Below, piece by piece: positions 34,155 through 46,557 of a stretch of 64,000 nucleotides of DNA (position 1 is the stretch's first letter; every line of letters begins with the position of its first letter). The DNA comes from Pholis gunnellus (Eukaryota; Chordata; Actinopteri; Perciformes; Pholidae). Both the position numbers and the translations under genes were made by a program. Below the pieces are notes generated by a model. The model saw nothing but the letters and a program-made list of their open reading frames with translations, searched no databases and was not told the DNA's origin. The stretch covers positions 3,657,001-3,721,000 of the forward strand of contig OU342819.1 in the NCBI GenBank assembly GCA_910591455.2, read 5' to 3'.

Positions 34155-37100
34155 CTGCAGAGACACATTATTTACAAGCAGTCAGTCCCAGTGTGACGCT
34201 TCTAATGTTCAGACTACTGAAGAACAAGGAGGAGGGAGACTTTTGGGATTATTTTGGAAACATATTCAACTGTAGTTCTACTTTGAAATTAGTTTTTCCA
34301 TAAATATTATGAGATGGAAGAGAATTCTTTTGAAAAAATAGGGGGAAAAATGGAGACCTTCTCGAGCCATTGATGTGTTAAAATATAGGATTATATTCGC
34401 GAAAAAGATCCTCATCCTCACCACTGTGATGAAGGCAAGACAGCAGAAAAGACACAAATAAAACATGGTGTCCTTCTTCAGCTTGACAACCAAAAATGAA
34501 AATGGTTTAAATGCTCTTACTGCTTTAATAAACAGGAACAACAACTAGAGGAGGAACAAGGATTCATTTTGCTTGTACATGTAGCTCTTATTTCCTATTA
34601 GGAATCTGCTGCATCACATCAAAATCAAATTGAACGGATGAATACTCAGCATGACAACTAAGGAACCTCTCTGAGAAAGTTTGAAGTAGAAAACAGGGAG
34701 CAGAGAGAGATCAAAGACACCACAGAAGAAGAGGAATGCGTCACCTGTCGGGCAGCGTGTAGGACGAGATGATGGATCCGGCCATTCCACGGGTACTGGC
34801 ACAGTCGCTCCCTGCTCCCAGGCTGCCGGTCTCCCTCTGGGCGGATTCTTTAGCCAGCTCCCCCGCCTGCACCTCCAGCCTGGAGGACAGCAAACACTCA
34901 CACTGATCAATAACCCCGTTTTATCAATAAAAATGAAGTTGTATTTATCAGTTCTGCAAATATAAATCATGTTCTGTACAATAAGTTAGTTTAAACTTGA
35001 AAATTAGCATGATATGAGACATAACATGTTGGAGAGAAAAACTTAGTATACTTAGACTACATATAGTATATAAGTATATACATATACTTATTTTACATTT
35101 CAGTGATCCATATTACCCATGTCCATCGAACTACTCTTGCTCGTCTCAGTGACTTCATCCGTTTGTCTCACCTGCTGTACTTGCTGGTGCGTGCTCCCAA
35201 GGCGCCGCCTGCCAGTGTGTTGAAGTGGGGCATGTCCCCCAGAGTCCCAGGGGCCATGGAGAGCCCCTCGCTGGGGGAGGTGGTGCTCAGACCGCTGACC
35301 GCCCCGTCCAGACTGCTATCGCCGAAGCTCGGGGACTTGAGGGCTCGCCACGCATCAGCCACTGCAGAATCACATGGAGAATATTAATCATCATAAGACC
35401 TGGTGAATGACATTCAGCCACTCTTTTTTTAAAATCAGGAAGAGTTTGGCCTCCTCACCTGTGATGGGACCATCGTCGTCATCGAAGTCAATGCGTACAC
35501 CTCGTCCCTTCCCTCTGCTGACCCCACAGCCTCCCCCCCGACACAGAGAGATGGGCACCACGCCGTACACGTAGGCCAACATGATGGGCACACCGATACC
35601 TGAGAAGGGACAGAAACACAATCACAGCCGTTTGATTTCGTCCCGGAAACGTTTCATATGTTTGTCCGGTTTCAGCTGCGCGCTGTATAAGAGCAAACAC
35701 GGGCCTCGTCGAGTGTCTTACCAACGCTGACAGCCGCGATGACGGGGGCGGTGATGATGGACAGGGCCACGCCTCCTGTGATGGCCAGGTTCCTCCTGTG
35801 ACGAGACGTCTTCTTCAGCTCGTAGTGGGCGTGGATCTGCAGCAGAGCACAGGGAGAAGGTGGAGGTTAAAGGTTCGGGTTGTTTTAAATGAGGAGAACA
35901 TTAACATGTGTCCCTGAGGATTCACTACAGCACTCCATGGGAATGACAGACGTAACGCGAGGCTGAGTAAATGCAAATGTTTATCCTGATGATGTCTGAA
36001 ATACTAACTACAGTTTAAAGCATTTAAAGTTAGATGTGTTAAAAATGAACACCCATGTAGAATTTGGTTTCTGTTGGATAGTTTTCTGATTAACTCTTTA
36101 GTCATCAGAAATGCAATTGGTGCAAACATTTTATTATTTGTGGGTTTCTGTTGTTAGAACTTTTAGCATTTGGAGTATACTAACATCAAAATAAAAGATG
36201 TTTCAATAAGCAGAGCGGGGAAGACAGAAAGAAAAAGTCCAAATAAATTCCTCCACAAAAATGTTTGTGTCAAATATTCAGATTGTTTTACTTTTTCAAA
36301 TTGTCTTTACGTGTGCTTTTACAAAGCTATCTCCACACTGCCAGGAGTGTCACTTTTTTGGAGAAATTGTGAATCCCACTGTAGTTTGAAGTATACAAAA
36401 TATCAGAATATACGTATATCAGAACCATCATGTCAACACACCCTGAGCTTGTTGAAACTATTCAATTCCCAGAAAAACCATCAAGGAAACAACCTCCCTC
36501 TTCTTTTAGACGGACATGAAAAAACAAAACTGTGTTGAAACTTGCCGGTGAGAAACAAGTCAGATTCAGTCAGACAACCAGAGCTGCTCACCACTGAGGC
36601 AGCGTTTAACAAACACAGGGTGTTGGTGAGCTGCGTCTGAGGCTCCAGTTAATCTAACTCGTTAACCACTTCCCACTCTTCACACTGTGAGATCCCTAAA
36701 GACTGAAATAGACATATGCAGTTCCACCTTCCTCCACTAGAGAGCGCTACAGTGTGTTAATGTGTAGAAATACATTCCCAGTGTCATTTCATTTCCTGCC
36801 TCTTGTTACTTGAAAGACCATCGCCCCCTTTGTCTCTAACAACATAACATCATAATCAACAACAAAGCCATGATAATATCGTATCTATGGAGACAACAGA
36901 GGGAATTCAGCCCATGTGCTCGTGGTAGAAAGCCCAGGTTATGGTTTTTGAAGACTCTCTAGGATTGGTATGTGATATATTTAACAGATGTTACACCAAT
37001 TTAACTGCCAAAATAATGAGGAAAACAAAAAGGCGCAGAAAGCCGAGATGTTTCCAACAGAAGATGCAAAGCTGTGAGCTGGAAGAGGAGAACAACAGAT

Positions 37101-40100
37101 TGACTAGTTCTGGTCCCAGTCATTTGGTGTGAATCAATTCATGTCGTTTACTTCATTTCAGTCGCATTTAATTCCGGCTCTGCCTCAAACGATCATCACC
37201 ACAAGACGGGTCAGTCGGTCTGTCTCATTTCATCGAGAATATACAACTTTAAAGAAGGTTGGAAACCTTTCTCAAGGCATTCATTAAAATATGGGCTGTA
37301 GCCGGCAGGTGTTACGCATATCATATGAATATAAGGAATCCGTGTCATGCTAGCTTGTTGGTAAGGAGGCTAAATGACGCTCCAAGGTTGGGCTACACTT
37401 TGGAGAGGGAAGAACTGGCATGGCCATGTTCACCGGGGTCCCCGGACCTTAAGATGTGTGAATGACTGCGAGTCTCCCCTTTACAGACACCCCCACTTTA
37501 TGAGAATCCCATGCAGTTTGAGGCAAAAACTAAGACGTTTTTAGCAATGTGTTATTTTTGCTTATTCTAAAAATGATGTATTTGAATATTTCTGTATACT
37601 TGGGTCTTTGAATAGTCTTAGAATTGCATACATTGGGTTTGACTGAAGAGTTGAGCCTCTTGTGGATCCAATGAGCCCAATAATATTCATGTGTGATGAT
37701 GTTAGTCCTCATAGCAGCCATTTCACATAGTGAGATCCTTTTGTGAAACTTGACATCACTGTATAGTATGACCTTTTGTGACCTCTAGGATAATCAAAGC
37801 CTCATGAAGCTTTACTACCACAAACTGGAGGCCGAGAGGATGCATGGCTTTCCTGTGTATATTGACATTAAGGGGGTTTCTGGGAAGTTTACACAACAGA
37901 AGTGCTCGCCATCCAAATGTCAAAACTTTCCAAAACCAGATGACAGCATGACTAAGGTGTTCCTCGAGGTCTTTGTGTCTGAATGTGCTTTTTTGGAGGG
38001 ATTTCTGATCATTTTTGATCAGTTCGTCAGTGGTAAAAAACAATGGCTACATTTAGCACCAAATCTGTGTAACAAATGGAATCAACCCCAAAATGTCTGC
38101 AACCACTCATGAGACACAACAGAGCTGGCCATCATAATGTTCTTCAATTCTGATTTATGACTGAAACCACTTGACACACACTGCTGAGCTGCATCTCAAA
38201 TTAATCTTCAGGTTCCCAGCCGTCAGATGATGTGTACGACTTCTATGTGTCATATGCTATCTCCTCTAAAGATACTCTGTCCCCCCTAAAAAAAGACAAA
38301 CTGGTTCTATAGTAAAGAGGGGTGGAGTGGAAGAGGTTAATAACTTCAGGGCCTCACATTTAGACACTTTAAGACGTTTTATGGACCCTTACTTGACCAA
38401 AAGTGTGTCCTCTACATACTATCAGCTGTGGGTTCTGATTCTGAAGCGCTGAAGTCTGTTTTTAGGTCATGTGTGTGATTGTAACTGAAACCGTTTTGTG
38501 GCACTGAAAGTGTTAAAAACGAAACTTAGATAGAAAAGCTTTTTGTTCCGCAATGTCGTAAATTCCAGATAATCACCAGAGGAGGGTTGTGAAAGAATAA
38601 CTGTGGCAGAGCAGTAAACTATTTGTGTGTTGCCACAACGCAGAGTTTTCCACTTCTGGTTCCTGTAGCTGAAGATAAACGTGGAGTGAACCGACCGTAA
38701 AGATAGAAAACGTGTTTCTGAGCGTGAAACACATCTTAGTTGGCTGCAAACAGAGGAATCGACGGCTTTTACTATCAGCGTGCACTTCCAATGTTTAATT
38801 CTATAAAGATAATAAAGTACCAGATCAAGATTATGAACACATGAATAATGTTTCATAATGAGTTCCTCTCAAAACGTCCCCCCATTGTCTGTCATCTATA
38901 TTTCCTCTTCATAGCCTTTTCAGTTTATTTGCTGGATTTAGTTTGGAAGTGCGTCTTCACAATACTTCTGTAACCCTAAACAAAAATAAAATAAACAAAT
39001 AAACTCACTAAAACTTAAATCCTTAATTAAGTAAGATATAAAAAAGTGAGTTACTTGTATGCTAGATTGTATTTTATGTACCGTTTAAAAAAGGTCAAGA
39101 AGTACTTTAACCGTTTGAATTAAACAGAAAAAAACCACAAACCAGAGGAAAAGGAAAAACAAACACAAACTACCTAAAACAACAGCAGCAATCACTGATT
39201 TCTTCTGGTAAAAATCAAACATGCCGCCATTTCAACTTGTTTCTCTTCCATTAACTCTTGCAGGTCAAAGCGCTTTGCTTAGAGCGTATCGTACTGCTAC
39301 AGTGGCTGAAGCTTCTTCCTCTCTGCGGGTCTCTCACCTTGCGGCCGACGTAAACGGGGATGCCGATGACCATGGCGGGAACGGCGATGCCTGCGATGAG
39401 GGTGATGCCGACTGGAGCTCCGATCAGGGTGCCCAGCTGCCACAAAATCTTCTTCTTCCTGCTCCAAGGCTTCTTCCCCCAGAACGTGCAGCCAGATGGA
39501 CTGATGGAGGGAAGCAGAGGGAGGAAGGGGAGACAAAGAGAGAGACATCAGTGAAATGTAAAAACATCGCGCCGATACAAACAGTGAAACGAGAGACTCC
39601 AGTACCTGAGGTAGTGCAGGTCGGAGATCTCCTTCATGCAGAGCCAGCAGAACTCACAGCCGCAGACGGCGCAGGTCATGTGATTGCAGCTCCCATCGTT
39701 CATCTTGATGATGTAGGCACCACAGCGGGGGCAGGGCTTGATGTCATCAGCTGGGGACAGAAGCAAGTTTAAGTAACTAAGTGACATTCCGTATAATTCG
39801 ACATTTTGGGAAATATGGTTATATTTCTAGCTGAGAGTGAGATGAGAAGATCAATATCAGTCTCGTGTTAGCATGCTCAATGTGAAGCTGGAACCAGAAG
39901 CCTGCTAACTTAGCTTAGCATAACGTTTTGGTAAAGTGACGACCGGGTTTAGTTTACGAACGGATCCAACGAACAAGATATAACGCCAGGGAGCTTTTGA
40001 GGTGAAGGTTAGTGGATTTTGTTGCCATCGACAGAGGCAGCCAGGCTAGCTGCCCTCCCCAACCCCATTGTCTTTATGCTCAGCTAAGCTAAAAGGCTGC

Positions 40101-40599
40101 CACTTCATATACATCGGACAAATCCGATCTCGTCTCACTCTCAGCAAGAAAATAAATAAGCGCATTTTTTTAGGTAAATCTCAAATATTAAACTCTTGAA
40201 ACACACATTTTGATATCTGGTTCAAAGTATCAAACCACTTAAAGTTAATCTGAAGGTAAATATATTAAAAAAGTAAAGGAGGTTCTTCCACAAAAGAAGG
40301 AATCCAAAACATTCCTTGAATGCAAAAGATTCAGATTTGAACTCTACGATGGCCCCATCTAATTAGTTCTTATCTTCCTTCTTTTGGCAACACAATCAAA
40401 CCTCATTAGAGTAATGGATCAGACAAATGCATCAGTTTGTCCTCTAATGCATTTTAAAGGAAAGAAAACCAAGAAGCCAAGAAAAAGTCGATTTACTGTG
40501 AGTTTGATGCTTGCAACGCTGTCTACTCTTTAAAGGGCATTTTGACATTTTAACCTGGAGAGACTCTGGTAGATCGGCCCGAAATGGCCACTGTTTCTC

Positions 40600-40637
<38 letters not shown>

Positions 40638-40913
40638 TGTGTGTGTGTTTGTGTGGTTGCTATTGTTTGTGCATTCTGCTGACACACTCTCTTGCCTTCC
40701 TTTCTTCTGCTCCTATTTTCCTCCTTTTATCTCTCGTTCCCTCCCATTTCTTCTTCTCTGTCCCTCTGTCTCTATATCTGTCTATATCTCGTTGACTAAT
40801 CAGCAGGTATGAACAGAGAGACAGACAGAGAGACAGACAGAGAGAGAGACAGACAGAGAGACAGACAGAGAGAGAGACAGACAGACAGACAGAGAGAGAG
40901 ACAGACAGAGAGG

Positions 40914-40953
<40 letters not shown>

Positions 40954-43900
40954 GACAGAGAGGGAGAGAGAGACAGACAGAGAGACAGAGAGACAGACAG
41001 AGAGAGAGACAGACAGAGAGACAGAGAGACAGACAGAGAGAGAGACAGACAGGGAGGGAGCGGCCTGGATTGTCTTATGAGTCAGTTTTGCTCCTCTGGA
41101 TTGTGGTCAGTTCTTCTGAATACTTGGCAGAGCGAGGCAGACTGGAAGTGGTGAATTAAGGGGAAGACAGAGACGGAGGACTGACTGAGGACAGCTGGGG
41201 GGTTTAATTAATAGATATTTAATCAAAATGGAATTAAAGACGCGCACACGCACTCACATGTAAGGATGTTTGCACGCACAAGCACGGACGTTGGTATCTA
41301 TTATCACCACAACAAGTGAATTAAAGGGCTACCTCGACACTTTGGCAAATACATTGTTTTTGCTCGGTTGCAGAGAGTTAGAAGATCGACACCTAATATA
41401 CATAATGTGTGGAAACAGCAACTCTAAAGGTCATTGATTAAAATCTGTCTTTTATCTTCGGCATTTAAAGAATATTTGTGTAAAAGTACAGGGCGTTTTC
41501 CTGAATATCTACAATACAGAACCGTCTCAAATGGTGTCCATTAACTGTATTTAATGGACACCATTTGTATTAAGACACCATACTGTACTTAAAATCTATT
41601 GGTCTAGTGTAGACCAATAGATTTAAAATGTCCTCCCACGTCACTGATGATGTTCTAAAACTCAACAGAGAAGTTTCAACGTTTTTCAAAGAGAGTTTTT
41701 CAGCAGCTTATCTTTAAATGGTCATTTGAAACATCTGAACAAACATTTGAACAAATGTGCTCTACTCCACCAAAGTGCTACTGCGTGGTTGAACTGCCGA
41801 GGTGGACGAGGAGGACTAACATGTTTTACGTTTTGAAAATCAGACTAAGTTTGAACACATCTTGTAAACGCTGTCTGATGGGAAGAGGGCGCTGCAGTCG
41901 GCAAATCACCAGGAGGAGAAGCTGTGCTGGTATAAATAGCGCCTCATGCTCGGTTGAACGCCGCTTGCGGTGGGCACGCCGGGGAGTCGGCGGGACAGAC
42001 GCAAGACGAGTTTGACTCAGCGCTCTGACGGGCTGGCGCTTCATAGGGACTGACAGACAGAGAGGCAGAGAGTTCTCGGAGGTGTGAAGAATATTTTCGG
42101 GTCGGATATGCTGGGGGAGGGAGATCCTATCTGTCTGTCTATGTCAGACAGAAGCACAGAGTGTGTGTGTGTGTGTGTGAGGATGGGGAGGTGCGCACTC
42201 ACCTGGTCCCTGCTCCTGTGTGTAGCTGGGGGAGTGGTTGCTGTGGGTGTGCAGGGACTGGGCCCTCTGTTGGCGGGCCGAGTCGCAGGTCTGGTTGGGA
42301 TGCCAGGCCTGCTTGCAGTGGTAGCAGAACTCGGCACCGCATCCCTCTCTGCGACACACCAACCGGGGACAGCTGGCACAGCCCGAGGCGATGACGGCAA
42401 ATCTGAGAGGAAGAGACGGACAGAGACAGAGGGGCGTTTCAAGAATGTGGAAACTGAAGAAGTCTTTCTGAGGCCATTAATGAAAATCCTACAGTATAAG
42501 TAAAGCCTCAATAAGCAGAATCCTAATGAATCTTAGAAGACGTTCCATTGTGAATCAACAGAAGTCATGTATAAGATCACACCTGCGTTCATAACAGCAA
42601 CATTTCACATCACACTTCACCAAAGTCAGTAGGAATCATTTTCTTTGCTTCTTTGACTTTAGCTTCTCATACATTTATTCATATTTTTTTATTATTATAA
42701 ATTCTATTGCACCCGTGGTTCAGGTGCGGGTTCATGTCGGGTCCGATCGCGGCTCTGGATTCAAACCAAAGCCACCAAGTTTGGCAAGGTATTACACAAC
42801 TGAAATGTAACTTTAGAAGTGCAGCTGTCAAGTCAACCAACAGCTTCAAAGAGATGAAGACCTCCAATACGGCCCCTAATGGGAACATCACAGAGCCAGA
42901 GAGCTCTCTGCAGGCTCGAGGGGAGAGAGGGAAGATTTGATCAATGGAGTAATCACTTAGTAACAACAGTGAGAGGAGGGGAACGAGACGGGATGAGGTC
43001 AATCTATCTGGATTTCACGAGGTTCGATACTGAGAGAGGAGCTGCGGCGGAGCAGTAAATCCAGCAGTGACGGACTTACTGAAGGTTGTGTTTAGAGACG
43101 TTGAAACGGTCCAACAAGCAGGTCACCGGTGGTTAGTGCATCGATGGACCACGTTATGAAGGGGAGGACAAAACGTGACAATCCAGATATATCTGTTATG
43201 GATTCCCTTTTTTGTTTTTGTTTTACTCAAGAGAGTGCTATGAATCATGAGAAAACAGCTGTGCAACATTAAGAAATCCCCTGAACAAACCACTTGTTCC
43301 TCTGCCTGTGGTCGAACTTTCCACCAAACTTCTTTGATATTTCTTATGTTTTTTTTTGTTTTAGTTTTTTAAATGTCCTGGTACAATCAACTAATCTAGC
43401 TTTCTCTGTGAAGGTAAAAACTTCATGAAGAACATACTGTATACACTCAATGCAACTATAGCAGACCAACCATCCTTTAGTTGTGTACTGAAGTGAGGAG
43501 AGTACACTTCTGAGCAAATAATGGTACATACAGCAAAAAAGGGTGACGTTTTATAACAGTAAGGACAAAAAAGACAGAGAGAGAGAGAGTTACTGGCTAT
43601 CAATCACTGAAGGAATCACAAAGGAGGCCAGTCATCAAATATTGTCACCAAGCTAAGTGGGAGAAAACCTGCTGGAGGAGTGATAACAAAAGCTACACAT
43701 TTTTCTGCCTTTTTACTTCCCGGATAAAACAAAGACGATGGCAGTTTTCTGCAAGTTCGTTCCAGCTTTTTTTTCTAAAAAAGCAAGAAGCGGATGGAAG
43801 AAGTGACAACACGGCCAACTTATAATTGTTCTGGCATGCTTCCAACACGCCGGCCCCAACATGTCGCTCATTAGCAGCTCTTCAGACGGCATGACAGGCT

Positions 43901-46503
43901 GCAGGGAAATAAACCAACGCACATCGGAGGAGACAAGAGTTCGCTTTCTCGGGACAAGATGAGACGAGAGCTGGCATTCCTGTGGAGAGCCGCTTCACCC
44001 TGCGTCTGTGAGAATTCAGACGTGCACGTCTGCCTCAAAGCGTCTGCTCCTGTAGTGATGAAACAAACTGTGCACCCTGTTCTCAGCAGGCTTCAAAGGC
44101 CTCAACGCTTAAATGACTGAACAGACTTGTGATTCTACGAAGGGAAACACAAACCACAGAGATAACAGATGCTTTTTTCTTTCCTGCAACATCAATGTTC
44201 TGGTTCAGGTTTGAACAGCAGAGTGTCAAACGGGTACTGAGCAAGCTCCTCACGAGAAAGCACATTTCTGAACCATTTCTCTCTTGGTCAGAGGAAGAAA
44301 AGCTGAAAAGCTTTTTAAAAACCAACATGGCTCAGTTAAAAATGTAGTTTCAAAACAAAACTCCTCATCTCTTCTCTGATTTTGACATCAGATGATTTGC
44401 TACCACTAAACTTCGTATTGATGTCTCGTATATCAATAGATTTAACTTCATGTTTGCGGTAACATAACATCTCATGGGGGGATTCTCCGACTTTCTTGCC
44501 AGCTAAACATGCTTAAAATTAAATTAAATTCAAATAACTACACCTAAAAGCTAAAACAGTGCTGCTTTATGATACCTTCAAAAAATACTACGATACATTT
44601 TAGAATAAAAACAATGTAAAACTTTCATTAGCCCCCCAGGTATTGAAAGTAGCAGTAGCTAAAAATGCTGTGATACAGTGCATTGGATAATTGTTGTGCA
44701 ATAAACCAAAGTCTAACTTACAAGTTACAACGTTTATATTGTGACTGTCGTCTGTATTTACAGTGGGCTCCCACAGGATTTAAATGGATGTACTTTTTGC
44801 CCTTAAAATCTACACAGTAATACAAAAAAAGAGAGAAAAGCTGCACTAAAGATGACAATTCATCCTGCGGTGATCATGAATGTCTGGATCACAGCAATCG
44901 GTCCAATAGCGGACAGACGGACAGATCCCCACAGCCTACGTGCAGCTGGCTCAAGAACAACTAGAGAACAAAAATAAAGCGATAGAGCATTTAAGCGTGC
45001 TCCTCATCTGGCTAACTCTGGACGTGCTGCGGTACAAAGAACAGGTTGCCACGGCAGCTTTTCCCTGGGAGAGCATCCCACGTCACAGCTGCCTCACGAT
45101 TGGTGGATTTCGATGCTGCGACGAGAGCAATTCGGGCTGACATTTCCAGGACGGGAGAAGAGACAAACGCACAGAGATAAGAGATAGATCAAAACAAAAA
45201 GGAGGCTAAAGCCGAGATGTAAATACAGCGAGACAGATTGAGGGGAGGAGCTTCATGAGGGCTGACGTGCTGCGTGTTGAGAGGAAACGTCCTGTCAGTG
45301 TTCAGCTCCAGCGGGGGCCACCTGGGAATCCTGCTGAGCTCGTGAATGCGACGTTACAACACACCAACAGCGGGCTGTGTTTAACACCAGGGTGAACAGA
45401 GCGAGTGCAGAAGCCTGACGCACACAGACACATTACGTGGCACCAAATCCAGAGCAATGTCACGCAGGCACATGTACGGCGAGTCCAGGGCGAGTACGTA
45501 TTGATCTGTCTAATTAAGTCCCAACTCCCGTTACCCCTGGCAACGCTCCCTCTATATGCCGCACCGATAGTTGCCATGGCAACTGACAGCCAGAGAGGAG
45601 ACGGCGCTCTTTGTTCTCAATCACACGGGCCGAGACCGTAAAGGCCGGATGAGGCGGGGGGGTCAGACCTGTTAAAGTGGTTCAGATGAGAAGTCACAGA
45701 GATTCACCAGAGTTTAAGTGGATCATTGTACTTCTTCTTCTTCTTCTTCTTTTTGCAGCGAGAAAACACTGAAACCAAAAGACAGAGGACCCGTGTGTGT
45801 GTTTGTTCTGTGTGAGGTGTCACTGTTTTGGTTGAGGACCCAGACGAGGCTTCTCGTTGCAGTATCACTTAGTTTATCTGATGTTTAATTAGGTTTCTGT
45901 CATATATGAAGTGGACATAGTCATGTCCCCCATTGCTTTATGGACTATAGTTTTAAAGCCTCGACTTCAGGCGTTCTGGTCGTCGACGTCTGGGTTTTTG
46001 ACCATCGTGATCTTAGTTTTCGGCCGTCAAAACGCTGAACAACAAAAAAATGTTACATGAAAACACACCGTGAAAGGGTTAACGGTCTATGATGAAAACA
46101 CAGACAACTCACAGACCGGACAACGCCGTGGCAGTGACCTGTCAATCACAAGGTAGCCCCGCCCTAAAGCATACGGAGCAACATTAGCATTCCTTTGCCG
46201 TGACCTTTGTCCACCTGATGAATCGTAATAGTCACTCTGCTTTGAGCTCTCTGTCTCCTGGGGGAAACATTTGTCTCTTTAAGTGCTCCACTATGTTCAC
46301 CAGCTAGTTGCTAGCTTTGTGTTTTTGGTGCTGAGAAGGTCGTGTCCTGAAGGTGTGCCCGCTGGACCTAAACCCATTCTGTGTTCATCTTTCACTAGTC
46401 AGTCACCCTCATTGTCTACTGGATATCTTTCAAAAGAGAGAACATCCAAAAACCAGGTCACAGTTACAGTACATACCTTTCTACAAGTGGGCCAATATGC
46501 AAC

Positions 46504-46557
<54 letters not shown>

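Larger units (their letters stand above)
39751..42202. other. RNF19B intron between coding exons 2 and 3
   Basis: Contains a dispersed repeat copy (39785-40160), a GT tract (40599-40640), a GACA/GAGA array (40807-41060), a fragment of the same dispersed repeat near 41338 and two perfect hairpins (41528-41567 and 41592-41624). Confidence 0.8.

Noticed and set aside
40809..41159. Arg/Asp/Gln-rich protein of 116 residues
   Set aside because: Entirely produced by the GACA/GAGA array.
41528..41624. MicroRNA precursors
   Set aside because: Loops of 6 and 3 nt and stems of 15-17 bp are shorter than typical precursors. Kept only as a structural observation.
42144..42362. Stand-alone protein starting MVCRREGCGAEFCYHC
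   Set aside because: This methionine (in place of Leu-Val of the IBR) belongs to another reading of the same exon region. The segment is internal to RNF19B exon 2.
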